Shown here one piece after another: positions 1-9,356 of a stretch of 44,641 nucleotides of DNA. A program made the translations under genes and the position numbers. This DNA is from Amycolatopsis anabasis (lineage in GTDB: Bacteria > Actinomycetota > Actinomycetes > Mycobacteriales > Pseudonocardiaceae). The notes beneath the pieces were generated by a model. That model saw nothing but the letters and a program-made list of their open reading frames with translations. It was not told where the DNA came from and made no database searches. Within the stretch, counting starts at the first letter, position 1; each line of letters opens with the position of its first letter. The stretch is from positions 6,470-51,110 of the forward strand of contig NZ_VTHK01000061.1 in NCBI RefSeq assembly GCF_009765355.1, given 5' to 3'.

Positions 1-598
1 AATCGGATTCGGGGATAGTGTGCATCTTGAGTGTGGACTTATCCGGTGAATTGATCCCTTCCTCATCGCCGAATAACGAGAATCGCACCAGGGTGTCGAG
101 TGCGACATCACGAAAGTGGGGAAACGTCCGCAGCCCATGGCTTCCGAGGTCCTTCTCTATGCTTCGGGTTATCCGGGTTCCACGATTCCGCGCGTTCCAG
201 TGGCGCAGAAGCTCTCGTACGGTGACCGAGACAGTTTCGTTGGCTCTCAGCTGTTCGCCGACTTCGCTGAGGTACTCGTGTGGCGCAGAGGACGTGGTAA
301 CGCCAGTTGCGGCGTCACGAAGTTGGTTGCGTAGGGATGCAAGGGTGCGATTCGTGTCTGTGCGCCATGCGATCCAGCCGTTTACCTGCGTGTTGGCGAC
401 CGCTTTCGCAGCATCCGACGGGGTGTCGTACTCGTTTCCGTTCAACAATGCGATGCGTCCCTCAGGCGATACCGTGGCGACGTGTTCTTCGCCTGCTCTG
501 GGACGGGTGAATCGTAGTCGGTCGCCCGCACGAATCAGGCCTGCTTCGAGGAGGTCCCGAACACTCTCCCGCCGGCTGTCGGGGGCCTGCGCGCTCAC
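1..598 (-). CDS. RAMA-domain protein, restriction-associated modified-DNA reader (partial, 3' end outside window)
   Basis: Translating the minus strand from GTG at 598-596 gives 199 codons open to the window edge. Residues about 12-80 read as a RAMA domain: LLEAGLIRAGDRLRF, ATVSPEGRI, then YDTPSDAAKAV and VNGWIAWR, the family's hallmark order. RAMA domains are predicted to sense modified bases and occur with restriction and defence proteins. Residues about 123-173 (SVTVRELLRHWNARNRG ... GLRTFPHF) look like a second small helical, winged-helix-like domain that I cannot name. The GTG overlaps the stop of the upstream MBL-hydrolase gene in a GTGA arrangement, so translation is probably coupled. 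Base composition is clearly lower in GC than the neighbours, with many A/T-ending codons, which suggests horizontal acquisition. The effector part, if any, lies outside the window. Confidence 0.75.
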   Translation of the reverse strand, partial: MSAQAPDSRRESVRDLLEAGLIRAGDRLRFTRPRAGEEHVATVSPEGRIALLNGNEYDTPSDAAKAVANTQVNGWIAWRTDTNRTLASLRNQLRDAATGVTTSSAPHEYLSEVGEQLRANETVSVTVRELLRHWNARNRGTRITRSIEKDLGSHGLRTFPHFRDVALDTLVRFSLFGDEEGINSPDKSTLKMHTIPESD

Positions 599-1272
599 CA
601 ACCGCGGTCCCGCCATTCGGCGAGCTTGGGGCGCTCTTCGCCGAGCGTGGAGTCATCGCCGTGGCCAGGGTAGAACCAGGTGTCGTCCGGCAGCTCGCCG
701 AAGATGCGGGACTCGACGTCGTCGATCAACGACGTGAAGTCCTCCGGGTTGGTCGTCCGCCCCACGCCGCCTGGGAAGAGGGAGTCGCCGGTGAAGAGGT
801 GGGGGTGGCCGGCCGGGTCGCGGTAGAGGAGGGCGATCGAGCCGGGTGTGTGGCCGCGCAGGTGGATGACTTCCAGGGTGCAGTCGCCGACGGTGAGGGT
901 GTCGCCGTGTTCGACCAGGAAGTCCGGGGGCACCGGGAGCGGTTCCGCGTCCAGGGGGTGGGCGGCGGTGTTCGCGCCGTTCGCGCCGGCGACCGCGCCC
1001 AGGGCCTGCCAGTGATCCGGGTGCTGGTGGGTGGTGACCACGGTGCGCAGGGCGGGCCGGTCCGGGCCGTGGCCGATCAGGTCCGAGATCCGTTCCGGGT
1101 CGGCGGCGGCGTCGATCAGCAGGGCCTCATTGTTCTCGCGGCACACCAGCAGGTACGCGTTGTTGTCCATGGGGCCGACCGAAATCTTGGTGATGGTCAA
1201 CGCGTTCAGGGTGCGGCGTGCGGCATCCCCGCCCGGCTCGACGTGGCCGGTGTACTCATCTACGACGTTCAC
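595..1272 (-). CDS. MBL-fold metallo-hydrolase (glyoxalase II-like)
   Basis: A 225-residue metallo-beta-lactamase-fold hydrolase. The metal-binding HxHxDH motif is HQHPDH at residues 82-87, followed by HLRGHTPGS, FTGDSLFPGGVGR and a C-terminal YPGHGDDS, which supply the remaining metal ligands. The family hydrolyses thioesters such as S-lactoylglutathione or mycothiol analogues; the substrate is unknown here. I place the start at GTG 1272 (VNVVDEYTGH), because the open frame upstream to 1473 encodes Arg-rich, non-conserved sequence and overlaps the divergent gene. M. tuberculosis has the same type of gene beside uvrA (Rv1637c), supporting a conserved locus. The downstream RAMA gene overlaps its stop by 4 bases. 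Confidence 0.88.
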   Translation of the reverse strand: MNVVDEYTGHVEPGGDAARRTLNALTITKISVGPMDNNAYLLVCRENNEALLIDAAADPERISDLIGHGPDRPALRTVVTTHQHPDHWQALGAVAGANGANTAAHPLDAEPLPVPPDFLVEHGDTLTVGDCTLEVIHLRGHTPGSIALLYRDPAGHPHLFTGDSLFPGGVGRTTNPEDFTSLIDDVESRIFGELPDDTWFYPGHGDDSTLGEERPKLAEWRDRGW

Positions 1273-1375
1273 CTGGCACACGGTAGTCGGTTCGTTCCGG
1301 GGAGTTCCACCCGTTCGAGATCGTTTCGCGCGCGCCACGTAGTCTCGGGCTGCCCGTCGATTCGAGTCCCTCAGG

Positions 1376-2620
1376 ATGACCGTGCCTCGTTCCCCAGTGC
1401 CGACCGGTCGGCGGCTCAATTGGGACCTCATTCGCGTGGTCGCCGTCTTCTCCGTCGTGCTCGGGCACATCACCCACCAGGCCGCGGTCCTGCACCCGGA
1501 ACTGACCGGCTACCCGTTCACGATCCCCGCCCAGTACGGCGCGGCGACCCTGCTCGTCATCTCCGCCTACTTCGTCTGCGCGACCCTGCGCAAGGGGCAC
1601 CCCGGCCGCTGGCTGTGGCGGAAAGCGGCCCGGCTGCTGCCCGCCTACCTGGTGGCCGTCGTCCTCACCTACGTGATCATGCGGCTGGCGACCGCGGCCT
1701 TCAACCGCCAGCACTTCGGGGACGACTGGTTCTCGATCCTCTTCGGCGCGCCGGTCGACGTGTCGCCGGACGCGTCCCCCTGGTACGTCCCGGTCGGGCT
1801 GGACCTCGTGGTCAACCTCACCATGATCCAGAACTGGTCGGTCGACTTTCACTGGCTCGACGGGTCCTACTGGACGCTTCCCGTGCAGCTCATGGCATTC
1901 TGCGCGGCCGCCGTGCTCTGGCCGCGGCGCTGGCGCACCGATCGGCGCGTGCTCGGCCTGATCTGGCTGCTCGTCGCGGGGCCGGTGGTGCTGCGGTTCG
2001 TCCTCTTCAGCCCCGGCACCGAACCCGGGTGGGTGACCACCCTGCTCTTCGGCCTCGGCCTGCACCGGGTGCACGCGTTCGCGATCGGGGTGGCGATCTG
2101 GCTGTGGGCGCGCCGCCGGGTCCCCGGCTGGCACCTCGGCCTGCTCCTCGCCGCGACCGTGCACGCCCAGGACCTGCACATGTTCCCGGCACGCCACGCC
2201 ACCGCGATCGACCCGAGCCGGTGGCCGTCGATCATCGGTTTCGCGGTGCTGCTGCTGGCGATCTGCGCGGCCGCGCGGGGACCGGACTGGGACCTCCCCG
2301 TGCTGCGCCGCTGCGCCCCCGCGCTGAGCTGGCTCGCGGGCATCTCCTACGGCGTCTATCTCGTGCACCAGGAACTTGGCTATATCCTGGCCAAGGCTCT
2401 GCTCAACGCTGGGGTGCCCGGTTGGACCCGGCTGCTCCTCGTCCTCCTCGCCGCGATCGTGACCGGCTGGTTGCTCACGGTCGCGGTGGAACGGCCCGCC
2501 CATCGTTGGCTGACCCGAGCCGCCCATCGCCGGGCACCCGCCCCGGCAACCGGGCTCGATGACCTGGTCGAACCCCCGCAGAAGGGTCCGGCGCCCGTTT
2601 CTGTCGGTGGTCCGTCCTAG
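1376..2620 (+). CDS. Acyltransferase family 3 membrane protein
   Basis: A 414-residue multi-pass membrane protein of the acyltransferase-3 family, which transfers acyl groups (often O-acetyl) to sugars, lipids or cell-envelope polymers. Near the N-terminus it has the family pattern: NWDLIRVVAVFSVVLGHI, where the His is the expected catalytic residue, followed by a hydrophobic helix that begins LLVISAYFVC. About ten hydrophobic helices follow, ending with ISYGVYLVHQELGYILAK, a typical late motif. The acceptor cannot be inferred. It starts at ATG 1376 and is divergent from the MBL hydrolase across 103 bases, a likely shared promoter region. uvrA begins 70 bases downstream on the same strand. 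Confidence 0.85.
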   Translation: MTVPRSPVPTGRRLNWDLIRVVAVFSVVLGHITHQAAVLHPELTGYPFTIPAQYGAATLLVISAYFVCATLRKGHPGRWLWRKAARLLPAYLVAVVLTYVIMRLATAAFNRQHFGDDWFSILFGAPVDVSPDASPWYVPVGLDLVVNLTMIQNWSVDFHWLDGSYWTLPVQLMAFCAAAVLWPRRWRTDRRVLGLIWLLVAGPVVLRFVLFSPGTEPGWVTTLLFGLGLHRVHAFAIGVAIWLWARRRVPGWHLGLLLAATVHAQDLHMFPARHATAIDPSRWPSIIGFAVLLLAICAAARGPDWDLPVLRRCAPALSWLAGISYGVYLVHQELGYILAKALLNAGVPGWTRLLLVLLAAIVTGWLLTVAVERPAHRWLTRAAHRRAPAPATGLDDLVEPPQKGPAPVSVGGPS

Positions 2621-2689
2621 CATGGTCCCGGCCTCTCTCATAGGCCGTGATCGTGCAGGTCCGAGCACTTTTATTGAAGGGATCTTGGC

Positions 2690-5545
<2,856 letters not shown>

Positions 5546-5561
5546 CACAGAGGCGGGCGCG

Positions 5562-6023
5562 ATGATCGAGATCGTCCGGGAAACCCTGGTGCCCGCGGGC
5601 GCCGAGGAGATCTGGGCGGTGGTCGCCGAGCCCGCCGAAGCCGCGAAGTGGTACGCGCTCGCCGATCGGGTCGTGGTGGTCGACGGTGACGGCCCCGGCC
5701 AGCGGCGGCGGCAGTACGGCTACTGGGGCCGCCGCCGAAGCGAGGTCGACCAGGAGATCATCCGCTGGGAGCCACCGCGGCGGCTGGTCTGGCAGCACCT
5801 CGCCGAGCGGCTCGACGGCAAACCGGCGCCCCGCTTGGCGCGGCGCACCGAGTTCGCGATCGAACTCGAACCGCGCGGCGCGCAGACCTTGGTGCGCCTG
5901 CGCTCCCGCCAGGAACCCGCCGGGCCGCTGCGCGGAATCCTGATCCGGCTGGCCGGGAAGCGGTTCGTCACCGCCGGGATGACCAGGTCGCTGAACCGGC
6001 TCCGGGCCCTGTTCGAGGCCTGA
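5562..6023 (+). CDS. SRPBCC-family protein
   Basis: A 153-residue single-domain protein of the START/Bet v1-like (SRPBCC) superfamily. The N-terminus has the usual first strand and helix (IVRETLVPAGAEEIWAVVAEPAEAAKWYALAD), the middle has WEPPRRLVWQHL, and the C-terminal helix is RSLNRLRALFEA. Such folds bind hydrophobic ligands in a cavity; neither ligand nor enzymatic role can be assigned. It follows uvrA by 16 bases, so it is probably read with it, and precedes the sigma-factor promoter. No signal peptide or membrane segment is visible. Confidence 0.75.
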   Translation: MIEIVRETLVPAGAEEIWAVVAEPAEAAKWYALADRVVVVDGDGPGQRRRQYGYWGRRRSEVDQEIIRWEPPRRLVWQHLAERLDGKPAPRLARRTEFAIELEPRGAQTLVRLRSRQEPAGPLRGILIRLAGKRFVTAGMTRSLNRLRALFEA

Positions 6024-6053
6024 TCCGCGGGAGCAGAAAACCCGCGCCCGGGT

Positions 6054-6081
6054 TGAACCGCTCGGCCCGCGCACGCGTGTG
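6054..6081 (+). promoter_or_regulatory. Candidate SigL-type autoregulatory promoter
   Basis: The sequence TGAACC (6054-6059), a 16-base spacer and CGTGTG (6076-6081) match the promoter consensus known for M. tuberculosis SigL (TGAACC, N16-17, CGTgtc). It lies about 145 bases before the proposed start of the SigL-like sigma gene. Autoregulation is usual for this ECF group. Confidence 0.65.
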
Positions 6082-6227
6082 GAGAAGCAACTGATCGCGC
6101 GGGCGCGGAGCGGAGGCGGCCGGAAGTGAATGTGGCAGTCATCGCGGCGGGCCGACAATTCCCGCCGGGCCGCTCGGGTGCAGTACTGTCTTCGCCGACC
6201 GTTCGGACAGGCACGGAGAGGACCGGG

Positions 6228-6767
6228 GTGTCGATCGCAGGTAAGCGGAGGCAACGGGCCCAGGGCGAGGAGCTGATCCGGCACCTCTACCACGAGCACG
6301 GCCGGAGCCTGCTGGCCTACGTCACCCGGCTCACCGGGGATCGGGCCGCCGCGGAGGACGTGGTGCAGGAAACCCTGCTCCGGGCCTGGAAACACACCGA
6401 AATCCTGGAGAACGGCAAGGGATCGGTGCGCGGCTGGCTGCTCACCGTCGCCCGCAACATCGTCACCGATCGGGCCCGGGCCCGGGCGTCCCGGCCGCAG
6501 GAGGTCGCCGAGTCCGTCGAGGCGCCCGCGGTCGAACGGGACCACGCGCAGACCGTGGTCGACTCGATGACCGTGCTCGGCGCCCTCGACGGCCTGTCCC
6601 CGGAACACCGGGAAGTCCTGGTGGAGCTGTACTACCGCGGGCGCACGGTCACCGAAGCCGCGGCGGTGCTCGGCGTGGCCGCGGGTACCGTGAAGTCCAG
6701 GTCCTACTACGCCTTGCGCGCCCTCCGGGCCGTGATGTCGGGCAAAGGAACGGAGGTGGCCCGGTGA
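6228..6767 (+). CDS. sigL: ECF RNA polymerase sigma factor, SigL-like
   Basis: A 179-residue extracytoplasmic-function sigma factor. Region 2 spans about 19-88 (HLYHEHGRSLLAYVTRLTG, DVVQETLLRAWKH, VRGWLLTVARNIVTDRARA) and region 4 about 113-165 (LDGLSPEHREVLVELYY, AAGTVKSRSYYALRALR). The spacing and motifs resemble actinobacterial SigL, and a SigL-type promoter lies upstream. I chose GTG 6228 because it is preceded by GGAGAGG at good distance and gives the short N-terminus normal for the group; an in-frame GTG at 6126, also with a purine-rich stretch, would add 34 unlike residues. The stop overlaps the anti-sigma start by 4 bases, so the pair is coupled. Mycobacterial SigL controls envelope and secreted-protein genes; that role here is inference. 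Confidence 0.85.
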   Translation: MSIAGKRRQRAQGEELIRHLYHEHGRSLLAYVTRLTGDRAAAEDVVQETLLRAWKHTEILENGKGSVRGWLLTVARNIVTDRARARASRPQEVAESVEAPAVERDHAQTVVDSMTVLGALDGLSPEHREVLVELYYRGRTVTEAAAVLGVAAGTVKSRSYYALRALRAVMSGKGTEVAR

Positions 6768-7471
6768 GCGCGGTGGAGCACGAATCGCTGGGCGCCTATG
6801 TGCTCGGGGCACTCGACGACCGCGAGGCGTCGGCGTTCGAACGGCACCTCGACGCCTGCCCGGCCTGCCGCCGGGAGTTCGCGGAGCTGATGCGGTTGCG
6901 GTCCGAACTGGACGAGGTGCCGCCCGAGGCGTTTCTCGACGGCCCGCCCGAGGGCGGCGACCTGCTGCTGCAGCGGACCCTCCGGCAGGCGAGGGAAGCC
7001 GAGCCGGAGCCGCCGCGGCGGTCGCGGCGCTGGGCGGTCACCGCGGGGGTGGCCGCGGCCGTGCTCGTCGCGCTCGGCGGCGGGGTCGTGCTCGGCCGGC
7101 AGACCGCACCCGACAACCGCGCGGCGCCGTCTCCGCCACCACCCCTGACCAGCGTGCCGCCCGCCGGGGTGCGCACCCTCGCGGCCACCGATCCGGGCAC
7201 CGGCGCGGCCCTGGTCGCCGCGGTCACCCCGGCCGCCGGGTGGGTGCGGGTGCACGCGACCGTCCAAGGCGTGCACCAGGGCGAGAAGTGCCTGCTCGTG
7301 GTGACGCCGAAACAGGGGCAGCCGATGATCGCCGGTAGCTGGCTGGTGTCGGCGAAGGGCGAGGCCGAAGGCACCGGTCTCGACGGTTCCGCCCTGGTCG
7401 CGCCGAACGAGGTCGCGTCGGTCGACGTGGTCACCACCGACGGCCGGAAACTCGTTTCGGCCAAAGCGTGA
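6764..7471 (+). CDS. rslA: Zinc-binding membrane anti-sigma factor (RslA/RskA-like)
   Basis: A 235-residue partner of the preceding sigma factor. The N-terminal cytoplasmic domain carries the ZAS motif H28-x3-C32-x2-C35 (HLDACPAC), expected to bind zinc and sequester the sigma factor, often in a redox-sensitive way. One membrane segment is visible at about 90-111 after an Arg-rich stretch (RRSRRW). The extracytoplasmic part, from the proline-rich linker SPPPPLTSVPP to the end, resembles the RskA C-terminal domain (VQGVHQGEKCLLVV). GTG 6764 overlaps the sigma stop. The name RslA rests on the SigL-type promoter and sigma similarity rather than on a distinctive feature of this protein. Confidence 0.82.
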   Translation: MSAVEHESLGAYVLGALDDREASAFERHLDACPACRREFAELMRLRSELDEVPPEAFLDGPPEGGDLLLQRTLRQAREAEPEPPRRSRRWAVTAGVAAAVLVALGGGVVLGRQTAPDNRAAPSPPPPLTSVPPAGVRTLAATDPGTGAALVAAVTPAAGWVRVHATVQGVHQGEKCLLVVTPKQGQPMIAGSWLVSAKGEAEGTGLDGSALVAPNEVASVDVVTTDGRKLVSAKA

Positions 7472-7487
7472 CGGGCATACTGGCGGC

Positions 7488-7934
7488 GTGCGGCTCACCC
7501 CCTACCGGTTCCGGGACACCTGGTCGCTCGGGGCGCCCGCCAGCACCGTGTTCGCCGCGGTGATCGATCTGGCGACGTACCCGGCGTGGTGGCCGGACGT
7601 CCGGACGGTGCGCAAGGTCGACGACGAGACCGCCGAACTCGTCTGCCGGGCGACCCTGCCGTACCACTTGGTGCTGCGGATGCACCGGGCCGAGCAGGAC
7701 GAGCGGGCGGGCCGGTTGCGGGTCGAGCTCACCGGCGATCTCGAGGGGTCGCTCGCCGGGCTCGTGGTGCCGCACGACGGCGGCACCCGGTTGGAGATCA
7801 CCCAGGAGGTCGTGGCCCGCAAGGAGTTGCTGCGCCGCCTGGACCGGGTGGCGCGCCCGGTGTTCCGGATGAACCACGCGCTGATGATGCGGCGTGGCCG
7901 GCGCGGGCTGGCGGCGCATCTGGCCCGGGCCTGA
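7488..7934 (+). CDS. SRPBCC-family (polyketide cyclase/dehydrase-like) protein
   Basis: A 148-residue single-domain SRPBCC protein: TWSLGAPASTVFAAVIDL then YPAWWPDVRTVRKV is a typical first strand-helix-strand, and the C-terminal helix holds RLDRVARPVFRMNHALMMR. The family binds hydrophobic ligands; no catalytic residue can be assigned. The start is GTG 7488, 16 bases after the anti-sigma stop, so it is probably the last gene of the sigma operon, followed by a hairpin at 7941-7965. It is unlike the SRPBCC protein at 5562 in sequence and is not an obvious tandem duplicate. Confidence 0.75.
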   Translation: MRLTPYRFRDTWSLGAPASTVFAAVIDLATYPAWWPDVRTVRKVDDETAELVCRATLPYHLVLRMHRAEQDERAGRLRVELTGDLEGSLAGLVVPHDGGTRLEITQEVVARKELLRRLDRVARPVFRMNHALMMRRGRRGLAAHLARA

Positions 7935-7940
7935 ACCCGA

Positions 7941-7965
7941 TCGGCGGCCCGCGCGGGGCCGCCGA
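7941..7965 (+). terminator. Hairpin terminator after the sigma operon
   Basis: Perfect 10-bp inverted repeat, TCGGCGGCCC (7941-7950) and GGGCCGCCGA (7956-7965), with a 5-base loop, just after the SRPBCC stop. There is no U-tract, as is common in high-GC actinobacteria. It lies between convergent units, so it may act both ways. Confidence 0.6.
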
Positions 7966-7979
7966 GCAGGGAGCAGGGC

Positions 7980-8316
7980 CTATGCGGGCACCGACTCGCG
8001 AGGCCGTTCGGCGGGGGATTCGTCGAGCAGGGTCGCCTCGTCGAAGGGGGCGTCGCCGGAGAGCACCCGGGCCGCCCGCGCGCGATCGAACTCCTTGGTC
8101 CACGTCCCGATGAGCACGGTGGCCACCGCGTTCCCGGCGAAGTTGGTCAGCGCCCGCGCTTCGGACATGAACCGGCCGATGCCGAGGATGAACCCGACCC
8201 CGTCCACCAGCTCCGGCACGGTGCGAGGACAGCCCACCGGCCAGCGTCGCGATCCCGGCACCGCTGACCCCGGCCGCGCCCTTCGACGCGATGATCATGA
8301 ACACCAGCAACGAGAT
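7980..8316 (-). pseudogene. dctA: dctA remnant: C-terminal fragment of a dicarboxylate:cation symporter, frameshifted
   Basis: Two minus-strand frames together give the C-terminal ~110 residues of a DctA-type C4-dicarboxylate transporter. Reading leftward from 8316, ISLLVFMIIASKGAAGVSGAG then ATLAGGLSSHR is in one frame; PELVDGVGFILGIGRFMSE, ARALTNFAGNAVATVLIGTW and the tail to the stop at 7980 are in another. The switch needs one extra base near 8217-8220. The first roughly three quarters of the gene is absent: at about 8316 the sequence changes into a plus-strand response-regulator gene. The fragment keeps the conserved RFMSEARALTN motif but cannot make a transporter. Confidence 0.85.
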
Positions 8317-8677
8317 CTTCACGTTCGCGTCCCTGCGCGAGAAGCTCGAACGGTACGCGCGGTTCCGGCAGAGCGTCGGGCAGCCGGGGGAGGCCGCGGA
8401 TCAGCACGACGTCGATCGTGCGCTCGCCACCTTGCGCACCGCCGATCACCTGGTGTTGCCGAAGGGCATGAGCGGTGCGACGCTCGAGGCCATCAGCGCG
8501 GCGTTGCGGGAGGAGCCGGGTGGGGTGTCCGCGGGTGCGGCGGCCACCGCGACCGGTGTCTCGCGGGTGACCGGACGGCGTTACCTAGATTATCTCGCCG
8601 ACAACGGCTTGGCGAAACGCGAGCCGCGGTACGGCCAGGTGGGGCGGCCGGAGGTCTGGTACCGGCCGGTCGGCTAG
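8317..8677 (+). pseudogene. CitB/DcuR-family response regulator remnant (receiver domain deleted)
   Basis: The frame from FTFASLREKLERYARFR to the stop at 8677 matches the second half of response regulators that control C4-dicarboxylate or citrate uptake. FTFASLREKL is the sequence that normally follows the receiver-domain 'KP' motif. The C-terminal winged helix is complete (GVSRVTGRRYLDYLADNGLA, RYGQVGRPEVWY). The receiver domain with its phosphorylated Asp is missing. The open frame extends back to an ATG at 8291, but those codons are antisense dctA sequence, so this is not a natural start. A 128-residue product could still be made and might bind DNA without phospho-control. Confidence 0.82.
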
Positions 8678-9016
8678 GCCGCGCGGGATTTCGGTGAACG
8701 GTAGCCATTCAGCGACGTACGGTGATCAACTTGGCGAGGACAGGTAATTGCCGCACGTGTGTATGCACGTGCATTTGGGTGTGCACCTGGATGTTTGAGG
8801 TCGACTCGGCCTCGGAAGTTCATTCGAATGAGGCGTGATTGCCCCGGGGGAAACTCGATCACCCGTTTGTCGCGACAGCGGTACCACTGACCGTAACCCG
8901 GTGAACTGCCATAGCACGGTCGGGTCCTGCTTGATGACACTGAGTGGCACGCTGCGAAGTGGGGAGGCTTCTCGGTGGCGGGATCCGGACAAGGCTGTTC
9001 ACAGGGGAGGCGTGTT
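8678..9016. other. 339-base gene-free region with two 12-bp palindromes
   Basis: No coding frame here looks real. GC is visibly lower than in flanking genes. It contains the palindromes ATGCACGTGCAT (8763-8774) and TCATTCGAATGA (8820-8831), and a direct repeat GCACGTG at 8753-8759 and 8765-8771. It precedes the small membrane-protein gene, so it may hold that gene's promoter and operators; I could not identify a convincing -35/-10 pair. Confidence 0.5.
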
Positions 9017-9346
9017 GTGAACCATGCGTCCCAGGGGGATGAGTGGAACTCACCTGTCGAGCGAAACGGCTGTGAACAGGGTAGACCGCCGGAAGTCTGG
9101 TTAAGTCACTTCACACTCTTCGTGCTGGGGGCGTGGGCGCCCACCCTCCGGCTCCTCGTGCTGGTTTTCCCGCTGTGCCTGCTTTTCCTGGGCACGCTGA
9201 TCGTGCTCGCCATCCTGGTCGGCCCCGCACTCGTCTGGCCGCTCGGCGGGCTGACGGCGGCCGGCGGCGCGGTCGTCGCCCGCCGGTTCCAGCAGCGGGC
9301 CGCCCGCCGGCGCCGCGGGCGTCCTCGTCGCGGGCGTCGCCGGTGA
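9017..9346 (+). CDS. Small membrane protein with Arg-rich tail, unknown function
   Basis: A 109-residue protein from GTG 9017, which follows a good ribosome binding site (GGGGAGG). The first ~30 residues are polar, then come two hydrophobic segments at about residues 33-50 and 53-79 (VLVFPLCLLFLGTLIVLAIL, VGPALVWPLGGLTAAGG). The tail is extremely basic (RRFQQRAARRRRGRPRRGRRR, split here for length: residues 89-98 and 99-109). I recognise no family. The gene is isolated, convergent with the hexosaminidase gene ten bases away. The basic tail would remain cytoplasmic and could contact membrane lipid, RNA or DNA; this is speculation. Confidence 0.65.
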   Translation: MNHASQGDEWNSPVERNGCEQGRPPEVWLSHFTLFVLGAWAPTLRLLVLVFPLCLLFLGTLIVLAILVGPALVWPLGGLTAAGGAVVARRFQQRAARRRRGRPRRGRRR

Positions 9347-9356
9347 CGAGGCGGGG

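Noticed and set aside
18..737. Plus-strand 239-codon frame at the left edge
   Set aside because: It is antisense to the RAMA-domain gene, whose minus-strand translation shows clear domain motifs, and has no recognisable content.
2621..2689. LexA/SOS box before uvrA
   Set aside because: I looked for actinobacterial SOS motifs (TCGAAC-N4-GTTCGA types) and saw no acceptable match.
6126..6227. Upstream GTG start for the sigma factor
   Set aside because: It has a purine-rich stretch, but adds 34 residues unlike any ECF sigma N-terminus. GTG 6228 has a better-placed ribosome binding site. Kept as an alternative only.
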